This document shows positions 55,857-63,384 of a stretch of 64,000 nt of DNA, in pieces; within the stretch, counting starts at the first letter, position 1; each line of letters begins with the position of its first letter. A program made the position numbers and the translations under genes. This DNA comes from DATFVA01 sp963815785 (GTDB lineage Bacteria; Bacteroidota; Ignavibacteria; Ignavibacteriales; Ignavibacteriaceae): positions 248,001 to 312,000 of the forward strand of contig CAWFHZ010000007.1 of assembly GCA_963815785.1 (NCBI GenBank). The letters run 5' to 3'. The notes below the pieces were generated by a model. It was not told where the DNA came from and did not search any database. It saw only the letters and a list, made by a program, of their open reading frames with translations.

Positions 55857-57135
55857 TTCTTATTCCTCTCATAGAAAAGATTGAAAACATATTTTTAAGA
55901 AAAAAAAGTGAGCTTAGAAACATTAGTCCCGTTGAAATGTATATCATTAACTTGTTTTCAAAAGCTATTGCTGCTATGGTTCCAACCAGCGCGGAATTCA
56001 TCATAACAAACTCTATCTTTGCAAATTTCTCATTGAACATATCCTTTAGCATTGGAACAGGTTCAAGTCCGACTTTTATGCTAAACTTATGAAACCAAAC
56101 AAGGAATGGAACGATCTTGTACATTTGTCCGATAATAATTAATGACAAATATCCAAAGAGAATTAAATAGCCGTATATTAAAACCAGTTTCGACAAATGT
56201 GCAGGATCAAGAAAATTTTCAAAGACAAGAAAAACTCCCAGCAGAGTTGCGATAAGCATCATTCCAAAAGACATCATTGAATAAGTCAGCCCAACATCAA
56301 GATTCCTTCTGACGCGGCTTTTCATTATTAAATAAACCTGATAAAGAAAGATTAAATTGCCAATCGCAATCAGTAGTGTTCCTATTGGCAGAATAATAGT
56401 CCGTTGCGGCAGATGATATTCAATAGTCAGTAATATGAGACCGGCATTTATAGATACCAATACCCATTTAGCAGGCTTCAAAGAAAAACTGTGAGAGAGT
56501 GAAAACATTGGGATAAGCTTGTAACTTACTCCCATTACAACCATTGAAACCCAGCCAACAAAAGCCAGAACTGCATGAAGTTTCAGATATTCCAGGTGAT
56601 TGGTTTTGAAATAAGGTGCATAAAGATTCACAGCCATCATTATTCCCGCAACAACTGTTAATAGTAAATAAAACAATGCAACGGCAATGTATGTGCCTGT
56701 GATATTCCAATCCTTTACTTTTATCATAGACGCGGAGATGTTGAAAATAAAAAGCAGCATTGCCAGTGAAACCAGCGAAGCAAAGATTGTAAGCAAAAAA
56801 GTATCGAACCTAAAAAAGGAGAGCACCATTCCGGTTAAACCCGCCAGGTAGATCCAGAACTGAACTTCTGCGAGTTTTTCACTGTAAAGTTTTACCTGCA
56901 GTACAACCGGAACAAGCTGAAACATAGCCCCGAAGATTATCATGGTTATCCAGCCAAGAGTTGCTATATGCGTAATTCCGAGAAGCACCGGCTGGAAATG
57001 ATATCCTTTTACAGATTCAGCATTGAGGAACACTACTAAAGTCAGAACAGTAAATCCCAATATGGAAGCAATAAAATATTTTCTTACCATTTTGTAAGAA
57101 GGAGACATTTTGCCGGCAATCTGTATTGGGTTCAT
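55846..57135 (-). CDS. 12-TM membrane protein with threefold internal repeat (NnrS/heme-copper-oxidase-like)
   Basis: 429 residues and about 12 membrane spans. The motif G-x3-M-x3-G-x6-P occurs at Gly61-Pro76 (GWITMIIFGAMFQLVP), Gly194-Pro209 (GWVSMVVMGVSYKLIP) and Gly328-Pro343 (GYLSLIIIGQMYKIVP, Leu for Met), a period of 133 to 134 residues. His56 and His187 precede the first two copies. This suggests three 4-TM units, as in the pseudo-threefold heme-copper oxidase core, and the topology also resembles NnrS. The binuclear-site ligands of oxidases are not obvious. It overlaps the MIP18 gene by 11 bases. Its function in NO metabolism is inferred from context. Confidence 0.72.
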   Translation of the reverse strand: MNPIQIAGKMSPSYKMVRKYFIASILGFTVLTLVVFLNAESVKGYHFQPVLLGITHIATLGWITMIIFGAMFQLVPVVLQVKLYSEKLAEVQFWIYLAGLTGMVLSFFRFDTFLLTIFASLVSLAMLLFIFNISASMIKVKDWNITGTYIAVALFYLLLTVVAGIMMAVNLYAPYFKTNHLEYLKLHAVLAFVGWVSMVVMGVSYKLIPMFSLSHSFSLKPAKWVLVSINAGLILLTIEYHLPQRTIILPIGTLLIAIGNLIFLYQVYLIMKSRVRRNLDVGLTYSMMSFGMMLIATLLGVFLVFENFLDPAHLSKLVLIYGYLILFGYLSLIIIGQMYKIVPFLVWFHKFSIKVGLEPVPMLKDMFNEKFAKIEFVMMNSALVGTIAAIAFENKLMIYISTGLMFLSSLFFLKNMFSIFSMRGIRNGI

Positions 57136-57140
57136 AATAT

Positions 57141-57656
57141 CTAATCTTTATTGACTTTTGTAATTAATACTTTATAATAATTTTCTTCAATTTTATTTGT
57201 TACAGCTGAGTAACCGCGTTCAGCCAGTTTATCATAAAGCATTAATGGTTCGCGATGATGATGAACAAGCAAAATTGTATTGTCACTCAGGCCCGGAAGA
57301 GTTTCAAGTACTTTTACCATCGGTTCCGGCGGTTCAAGGTTTCTTACATCAAGTTCAAATACTTCTTCATTGAAAACAGGTTTGTCTCTTTTCCCTGACT
57401 CATTTTCAGAAGAAAAATTTTCATCCTTAAAGAAATAAATTTTCCATACACCGACTTCATTAATTGATTTATGCCCAAATCCTTTTTTACCCAGTACAGA
57501 ATAAAGCGGTACAGGTTCAAAGGTATTAATAATCAGTAATGTTTCATCTTCCTTTATGTTTTTTGCTTTGCCCATTATATCTTTAAAAGGATCCTGCCCG
57601 GAGGCTATTATCGGACGTACATCTAACTCAATAATTTTTCCTTCTTTAGTTTCCAT
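57141..57656 (-). CDS. Protein with two DUF2249 domains
   Basis: 171 residues from ATG at 57656, preferred over an upstream in-frame ATG at 57785 because AAAGGA precedes it and the longer form would read through the neighbouring gene. Two similar halves are seen: KIIELDVRPII...DETLLIINTFEPVPLYSVLGKKGFGH and VFELDVRNLEPPEPMVKVLETLPGLSDNTILLVHHHREPLMLYDKLAERGYS. Each is a DUF2249 domain, a TusA-like small fold. The second carries HHHREP. DUF2249 proteins are often linked to nitric-oxide genes, but the activity is unknown. It follows the single-domain DUF2249 gene by one base. Confidence 0.85.
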   Translation of the reverse strand: METKEGKIIELDVRPIIASGQDPFKDIMGKAKNIKEDETLLIINTFEPVPLYSVLGKKGFGHKSINEVGVWKIYFFKDENFSSENESGKRDKPVFNEEVFELDVRNLEPPEPMVKVLETLPGLSDNTILLVHHHREPLMLYDKLAERGYSAVTNKIEENYYKVLITKVNKD

Positions 57657-57657
57657 T

Positions 57658-57903
57658 TTAATTCCTTTTACATTTCTTAATGAATACTTTCCAGACTTCG
57701 GGTCCTTGTTCAATATATTGCCATTCAAACTGACCTGTATTTTCGGCCTGCATCTGGTAATAAAGAGGCTTCGGATCGTGGTCATTAATTAGCTGCATTA
57801 TTTCGCCAACTGCTAATGAATTAAACATTGAAAATATTGCCGGATGTTTCTCTTTTGGTACAATATGACGGACATCGATTGATTTCAGATTTGCTTGTGA
57901 CAT
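57658..57903 (-). CDS. Single-domain DUF2249 protein
   Basis: 81 residues with AAGGAG six bases before the ATG. The domain reads LKSIDVRHIVPKEKHPAIFSMFNSLAVGEIMQLINDHDPKPLYYQMQAE, typical of DUF2249. It is the first gene of the unit that runs on through the 12-TM protein. The 14-bp Fnr/Dnr-type palindrome lies 70 bases upstream. Confidence 0.86.
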   Translation of the reverse strand: MSQANLKSIDVRHIVPKEKHPAIFSMFNSLAVGEIMQLINDHDPKPLYYQMQAENTGQFEWQYIEQGPEVWKVFIKKCKRN

Positions 57904-57973
57904 TCTTTACTCCTTGTATTAATATGGCAATCATTTATGGTTGTAAAATTATAAGCGGCAGGAAATAAAAACA

Positions 57974-57987
57974 TTGACTTAAGTCAG
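57974..57987 (-). promoter_or_regulatory. Fnr/Dnr-type operator upstream of the DUF2249 unit
   Basis: TTGACTTAAGTCAG is a near-perfect palindrome with core TGACTTAAGTCA. It fits TTGAY-N4-RTCAA except for the last base, and is identical to the site at 61115-61128. Confidence 0.75.
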
Positions 57988-58007
57988 GGTCTGTAAGTTT
58001 TATTCTT

Positions 58008-58709
58008 TCATTTATTGAGCATGGCAATAACATTTGTAATAGATTTCAAATCCAAGTCAAGACCCTCGTTCTGATGAATTATTTCCCCTGACCTATTTAG
58101 GAATGAAATTAAATTAGTGTGTGTAAACCCGCCGTTATCATTTCTTGTATACTTAAATCCAAGCATCATTGCCAGCTCCATCACTTCATCATTACCGGCA
58201 GTTAATAAACTCCATCTGCTTGAATCAAGATTTTTTTCTTTGGCATATTTCAGCAAAGCCTGGGGAGTATCTCTCGTGGGATCAATTGAAACAAGCACAA
58301 ACCTGTAGTTATTAATTTTATCAGCAGGAATACCAGCCTCTATTATTTTCATGTCATTAACAATAACCGGGCAGGCCGACTGACAGGAGGCGAAAAACAT
58401 TGCAAGTACCACATTTTTGTCTTTGAATTTTCCCAGGGTAACTTTTTTATTGTTCTGATCTCTCCATGTAGAATTTAACTGGTAAATAGATTCACTTGAG
58501 TAATTTCCAGCCTGCAAAGATTTACAGCATTCATCACCGGAAGACTTTGTAACTGTATCAGTAGCTGAAATTGTATTATTAATTTCTATATTGTTTTTAT
58601 CATTTTTGTTGTTTGCTGAAAAAGAATATTTATTTACTAAATAGAATACTCCTGCTGACACTATTACAACTGTGAAGATTATTAGATATTTTTTCATTTT
58701 AAAAACCAT
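58008..58709 (-). CDS. SCO1/SenC-family copper chaperone
   Basis: 233 residues with one N-terminal membrane span and a thioredoxin-fold domain outside. The copper motif CQSACPV has cysteines 109 and 113 (CxxxC) and the distant ligand is probably His197 in GGFTHTNLISF. LVSIDPTRDTPQALLKYA is the usual Sco block. Sco proteins deliver copper to CuA-type oxidases; here the likely client is the copper enzyme NirK two genes upstream. A further Cys pair (61-62) precedes the domain. An alternative start is the ATG at 58697. Confidence 0.9.
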   Translation of the reverse strand: MVFKMKKYLIIFTVVIVSAGVFYLVNKYSFSANNKNDKNNIEINNTISATDTVTKSSGDECCKSLQAGNYSSESIYQLNSTWRDQNNKKVTLGKFKDKNVVLAMFFASCQSACPVIVNDMKIIEAGIPADKINNYRFVLVSIDPTRDTPQALLKYAKEKNLDSSRWSLLTAGNDEVMELAMMLGFKYTRNDNGGFTHTNLISFLNRSGEIIHQNEGLDLDLKSITNVIAMLNK

Positions 58710-58721
58710 TAAAATTATTGA

Positions 58722-59507
58722 TTAAAAATCTTTAGCACACCTGAATCCAAGATTTGCTAATGTTGAATTAGCTTTTAGACTACTTCTAAAACCATATCGC
58801 AGAAATGCTGCATAATTTGTGAGATCCGTTGCATCTGCAGAGCCCGCACCGCAAATTGCTGTTCCATTAATATTCATATTGCTAAAATCATATGTCCATT
58901 CCCTGATAAGTCCAAACATATCGTACACTCCGTATTTGTTTTTGCCTTGAGATTCTACACTGTCTAGATGATCCGGTAATTTCTCAGAATACCAGGCGAT
59001 TAGTTTATCGTTTGAAGTTATTTTCGCAGTGCCGCCGGCTAGAATATTGCCTGAAGCAGCCAATTCCCATTCAGCCACAGACGGCAATCTTTTACCAGCC
59101 CATTTGCAATAGGCTTTGGCTGCAAACCAGGAAACATTTGTAACAGGAGATGAAGGATTTATGTCTTTTCCCAGTTTAAGGTCATCTTGCCAGCTTTTTA
59201 GATAATTCTTGTCTGCAAAGATTTTCTTTGCCTGTGAGCGTCTCCATTCAGGGTTTGCCATTACAAACTCCAGGAATTGTTTATTTGTTACTGCGTGAAT
59301 ATCCAGATAGAAAGACTTAACAAATTGTTTTTTATCCTCCCCGGGTTTTATAAAAAGCGGAGTGTAATAACCACTTTTAATCACAACCATATTGATACTA
59401 TTTAACTTACCCGGCTGATTTATTCCACCGGCAAGAACTGTCTTTGAGCCTAAATAAAAAACAATCACTAAAAAAAATATTCTTAATATAACCGGATATT
59501 CATGCAT
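58722..59507 (-). CDS. nirV: Formylglycine-generating-enzyme family protein, NirV-like
   Basis: 261 residues with a signal peptide (about 1-26). The FGE-sulfatase fold is visible: VVIKSGYYTPLFIKPGE, the SFYLDIHAVTNKQFLEFV start, PVTNVSWFAAKAYCKWAGKRLPSVAEWELAA, YDMFGLIREWTYDF and the C-terminal RYGFRSSLKANSTLANLGFRCAKDF. NirV, of this family, is found beside nirK in many denitrifiers, as it is here: it begins 37 bases after the nirK stop. The role in NirK maturation is not firmly established. Confidence 0.85.
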   Translation of the reverse strand: MHEYPVILRIFFLVIVFYLGSKTVLAGGINQPGKLNSINMVVIKSGYYTPLFIKPGEDKKQFVKSFYLDIHAVTNKQFLEFVMANPEWRRSQAKKIFADKNYLKSWQDDLKLGKDINPSSPVTNVSWFAAKAYCKWAGKRLPSVAEWELAASGNILAGGTAKITSNDKLIAWYSEKLPDHLDSVESQGKNKYGVYDMFGLIREWTYDFSNMNINGTAICGAGSADATDLTNYAAFLRYGFRSSLKANSTLANLGFRCAKDF

Positions 59508-59544
59508 TTATTCTTTTCACTTTTAAACTATGTATCAACGTTTA

Positions 59545-61011
59545 TTATTTATTTCTGACTTTAGCAACTTCTTCAGATTTGACAACCTTTTTTGAGTTTC
59601 CAAATGAGCTATAAACATATGTAAGCACGGCAGCGACTTCCTGGTCAGATAAATTCTGAGGCGGCATTATACCATTAAAGGATTTACCTTTAACTGTTAT
59701 TGCTCCTTGTTTTCCATGAAGCACAATTCCAATTGCCCTTTCCTTATCTGCATTTAAAAAATCAGACTGAGCCAGAGGAGGAAATATTCCCGGCAGACCT
59801 TCGGCATTTATCTGGTGGCATGCAATACACGTTCTTGAAAAAACTTCTTTTCCTTTTTCAATTACCGATTGAATATCATTCTCGTTTAGCGTAGTAGTAT
59901 TATTATTTGTTTCCGGAATTATTATATCGTCCGTCATTGAACCCCTATTCAGTTCTGCCTCTGTCCCGGTAAATAGTTCATCGGATTGTTTGCCTGAGAA
60001 AATATCTTTCCTGTCATCACCAGTTACTTTTAACATTCCTAAAGCGCCTTTATTGAAAGCACGGAAAATGGAATGATCAACCAGAAGATAAGTACCCGGG
60101 ACTTTTACAGTAAATTCGATGATTACAGCACCTCCGGCAGGGATCAGCACTGTCTGCACATTTCTTTGGGTTACTTCTGCGCCACCATAATCATAAACCT
60201 TGTCAAATATTTCACCAATGATATGGAATGACGATACTTTATTCGGACCGATGTTGCCGACATATAATCTTACTCTATCTCCCACTTCAGCGTGTAAAGA
60301 GTTTGCATCTGTGAGTGCGCCAACAGATCCATTGAACACAACATAAGTAGGATTTTCCGCAAGCGCCTTTTCCATTGAAAATTGCTGAAGACCAGGCGCA
60401 CCATATTCTCCGGTTGTATAAAATTCACTCTGCATCACATAGAATTCTCTATCAACCTGTGGTAAACCATCTTTTGGCTGGACCAGGATTAAACCATACA
60501 TACCGTTTGCAATATGCATCGGCACAGGCTGGGTAGCACAGTGATATACATATAGTCCGGCGTGAGTTGCTTTGAACGAAAAAACAGAAGTATGACCCGG
60601 AAGTGTTTGTGAAGCAACTGCTCCGCCGCCGGGACCAAGTACAGCGTGTAAGTCGATACTATGAGGCATTGTGCTTGTGGGGCTGTTGTGAAGATGGAAT
60701 TCTACGAGATCACCTTCTCTGACCCTGATAAATTCGCCGGGAACCTTACCGCCATATGTCCAGAAGGGATATTCCACGCCGTCAGCCAGCCGACCCACAA
60801 CTTGTTCAGCTTCCAGATTAACTATGATTTTAGCGGGGTGATTTCTTAGTATTGCATTAGGAACTTCCGGAGCATGAGATAATTTTGCAAATACTGAGTC
60901 CTGTATTTTTTCTTTGTTGTCACAACCCTGCAAAATCACTATAAATATTATTAATGCTATTGATAAAATGGTAAGTATTGAAAACGATTGGATGCTAAAT
61001 AATTTTTTCAT
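59545..61011 (-). CDS. nirK: Copper-containing nitrite reductase fused to a C-terminal cytochrome c
   Basis: 488 residues from ATG at 61011, preferred over 61038 because AAAGGA lies just upstream and MKK begins the signal peptide. The signal ends in a likely lipobox (ILQGC, Cys30). Two cupredoxin domains follow. Type-1 copper ligands are His117, Cys158, His166 and Met171; type-2 ligands are His122, His157 and His313; catalytic Asp120 and His263 are present. The C-terminal domain binds heme c (CIACH at 395-399, Met449 in IMPPQ). It reduces nitrite to NO in the periplasm. An Fnr/Dnr-type box lies 103 bases upstream. Confidence 0.95.
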   Translation of the reverse strand: MKKLFSIQSFSILTILSIALIIFIVILQGCDNKEKIQDSVFAKLSHAPEVPNAILRNHPAKIIVNLEAEQVVGRLADGVEYPFWTYGGKVPGEFIRVREGDLVEFHLHNSPTSTMPHSIDLHAVLGPGGGAVASQTLPGHTSVFSFKATHAGLYVYHCATQPVPMHIANGMYGLILVQPKDGLPQVDREFYVMQSEFYTTGEYGAPGLQQFSMEKALAENPTYVVFNGSVGALTDANSLHAEVGDRVRLYVGNIGPNKVSSFHIIGEIFDKVYDYGGAEVTQRNVQTVLIPAGGAVIIEFTVKVPGTYLLVDHSIFRAFNKGALGMLKVTGDDRKDIFSGKQSDELFTGTEAELNRGSMTDDIIIPETNNNTTTLNENDIQSVIEKGKEVFSRTCIACHQINAEGLPGIFPPLAQSDFLNADKERAIGIVLHGKQGAITVKGKSFNGIMPPQNLSDQEVAAVLTYVYSSFGNSKKVVKSEEVAKVRNK

Positions 61012-61114
61012 TTTTTTTCCTTTTTTCAAATTGCCCAACGGCTTCAGAATTTTGAGCAGTATTAGTAAGGCTAATTAACTGTATCAAAAGTAAGATTGTA
61101 CTGTTTTCTGTACC

Positions 61115-61128
61115 TTGACTTAAGTCAG
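61115..61128 (-). promoter_or_regulatory. Fnr/Dnr-type operator upstream of nirK
   Basis: TTGACTTAAGTCAG, identical over 14 bases to the site upstream of the DUF2249 genes. It lies between nirK and the Crp/Fnr regulator gene, 103 bases from the nirK start. Confidence 0.78.
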
Positions 61129-61220
61129 AAAAATGTTGATTAATCGGATATTTTAATCCGAATATGAGCTATTTTTTTAAAAAAGTTATTTAAGATGAAA
61201 AGAGATGCAATCAGGAATTG

Positions 61221-61919
61221 CTATCGGGCAAATTGCTTAAGCTTTTTAAGGTCTTTAACGAATATCTTTTTGCCCTTTACTAGTATGATTTTCTCATCCT
61301 GGAATTTTTTGAATGCGCGGGAGAGAGTTTCGGTAATCGTCCCCAGGTAGGTTGCTACCGTAGCCTTAGAGATAGTCAAACGTATAAATGGTTCTTCAAG
61401 TTTTACTGAACCATTCTTTTCAATTTCCTCCAGAATAAACCTAGCCAGACGATTTGAAACTTCCTTGGTTGAAATTTCTTCCATTTTGTTTGTCATATTT
61501 CTCATTCTCTTCGCAAAACCGGCGAGCATTTTAAATGCGATGGAAGGATTTTTCCTGATCAGCTCTGTAAATTCTTCTTTGGGGATAAAAAGCACAACAC
61601 TATCTTCAAGAGCCTGTGCATTTGCCGGGTAGTTACCGCCTTCTTCAAAAAGGGGGACATCAGCAAATGGCTGTGGGGGTTTTCTTAAATGAAGTATATA
61701 TTCTTTAGCTTCCGAGGAAATCCGGTAAACTTTTACGCTTCCTTTAAGTACAATATAAAATCCCCTGTAAGTATCATTTTCCAGAAAAATGTGCTGATGT
61801 TTTTTATACTGTTCAACCCTGCTGATCTCAGAAATTTCACGGAAGTGAGAAATATTCATTTCTGAAAATAAAGGAACATCGCGGAGTGTGTCTTTTCTGA
61901 AAGCTTCACCAGATTTCAT
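61221..61919 (-). CDS. Crp/Fnr-family transcriptional regulator (Dnr-like)
   Basis: 232 residues. The cyclic-nucleotide-binding-like barrel (about 15-120) is followed by the dimer helix and a winged helix-turn-helix. The recognition helix has Glu197, Ser200 and Arg201 (TETLSRAFKKF), the E-x2-SR of Fnr that reads TTGA half-sites. No cysteine cluster is seen at the N-terminus, so it is not a [4Fe-4S] Fnr; NO sensing by heme, as in Dnr, is a plausible guess. It is upstream of nirK and likely controls both 14-bp boxes. Confidence 0.88.
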   Translation of the reverse strand: MKSGEAFRKDTLRDVPLFSEMNISHFREISEISRVEQYKKHQHIFLENDTYRGFYIVLKGSVKVYRISSEAKEYILHLRKPPQPFADVPLFEEGGNYPANAQALEDSVVLFIPKEEFTELIRKNPSIAFKMLAGFAKRMRNMTNKMEEISTKEVSNRLARFILEEIEKNGSVKLEEPFIRLTISKATVATYLGTITETLSRAFKKFQDEKIILVKGKKIFVKDLKKLKQFAR

Positions 61920-62270
61920 GGTTCAAATTTAATCTTTTCCACTGAGTATTTTAAGGAAGTTCTCTTCATATTTCAAATAAATTTTAATAAGCAATTAGTA
62001 AGTCTGAGAAGTGGGAAAGGAGGATTATTGGTTGAAATCATTTGAATAACATATTTTCAATGATATTGTCAGGAAATCACCTTTTCCAAATAAATAGATG
62101 TTGAAATTCCTGAAGTTTTCCCCTGATCATATAGCTAACTAAAAACATTATTTTAGGTAAAAAATTTCTTGTAAATTTATACACCCTGATTTAACAATTA
62201 TTTAACCCGAAATTCATCTTTAAATTGCAGATGAAATTTAGATTTGCAGACAACTTTAGAAGGACAAAGA
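61920..62270. other. Intergenic region between regulator and phosphatase genes
   Basis: An AT-rich gap of about 350 bases between divergent genes. No convincing ORF, RNA gene or repeat was seen. It must hold the promoters of both flanking genes. Confidence 0.5.
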
Positions 62271-63167
62271 ATGCCGATACAGGATAATGAAAATGAGTTG
62301 ATCAATTTTCAAAATATTGCTAATAATATAAAACCTCACGCAGGTGAAATTCCCGATATAGATGGTCTTGATATTTATGGTGAAACTATTTCGCTGATAG
62401 GAGATGTTTGTGGTGATCATATTATTTATATGGATTTTGCGAAAAGATTTAATCTTGAAGAACGGATAAAAAATGCCGAATCATCAGATAAGATAGAATT
62501 AAAAAATAAGTTGGAAGGTTTGAAGAATAAGGCGGGAATCCTGTTGTCAGATGTTTCCGGACACAGCATTACGGATTATCTTCTGAATGCGATGCTGCAC
62601 CAGGCTTTTCTTGTGGGTGCGAGTTATGAATTAAATATCTTTGGAGAAATTACAATCGATCTTTTTGAAACTATTAACCAAAGATTTTACCAGTCGTCCA
62701 GTATTGATAAGTTTATCACTATGATCTACGGAGAGATACAGAATGACGGAGATTTCAGATTTATCTCTGCGGCACATCAGCATCCTCTGGTATTCTCAAA
62801 TGAGTTCAACAAAATAGTTAATATAGATAATCATAATTTTATCAATTTTCCTCCTATAGGAACACTGCCTTCTGAATCGGACATTGATGACAAAATTAAA
62901 AAAAGTGTTCTTGGGTATAAGAAGAAGTATTCATTGAATAATCTGAACGTTATGGGTAGGGGAGATATTTTACTTTTATTTACTGATGGATTCACAGAAC
63001 AAAGGGGCGGGGAGCTGAATTATGTTAAGGACAGACTTGAACAGCAGCTTATTATTTTTAAGCATCTAACAGCAAAAGAAATTTTTATTAAAATAAAAGA
63101 AGATTTTAAGAATTATTGTAGTACACCGGATGATGATGCAACAATGATTTTGATAAAAAGAACTTAA
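62271..63167 (+). CDS. PP2C-type (SpoIIE-family) serine phosphatase
   Basis: 298 residues from ATG at 62271, chosen because AGAAGGA lies six bases upstream; the TTG at 62244 has no such site. SpoIIE motifs are ISLIGDVCGDHIIY near the N-terminus, GILLSDVSGHSITDYLLNAM, FRFISAAHQHPLVFS, DILLLFTDGFTEQRGGEL and TPDDDATMILIK. The aspartates of SGDVSGH- and TDG-type motifs bind Mn2+. Such phosphatases act in partner-switching regulation. No anti-sigma factor gene is adjacent in the window. Confidence 0.86.
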   Translation: MPIQDNENELINFQNIANNIKPHAGEIPDIDGLDIYGETISLIGDVCGDHIIYMDFAKRFNLEERIKNAESSDKIELKNKLEGLKNKAGILLSDVSGHSITDYLLNAMLHQAFLVGASYELNIFGEITIDLFETINQRFYQSSSIDKFITMIYGEIQNDGDFRFISAAHQHPLVFSNEFNKIVNIDNHNFINFPPIGTLPSESDIDDKIKKSVLGYKKKYSLNNLNVMGRGDILLLFTDGFTEQRGGELNYVKDRLEQQLIIFKHLTAKEIFIKIKEDFKNYCSTPDDDATMILIKRT

Positions 63168-63384
63168 GGTTCCTGTACAAACTTATAAGGCTGTGTAGAT
63201 TATTATAGGTGGAAACAGGGAATAAAAAACAATCATCTTTCCATCTATTAACTCAGCTGGCATCGTATTTAAGAAACCATTCAAAGTTCCAACACTCCTT
63301 TTGATATTGAAATATTATACTCATATGTTTAAAAAGTATTAAGAATATTTAAAGGGATTTATAATACAATACAGAGGAGAATCC

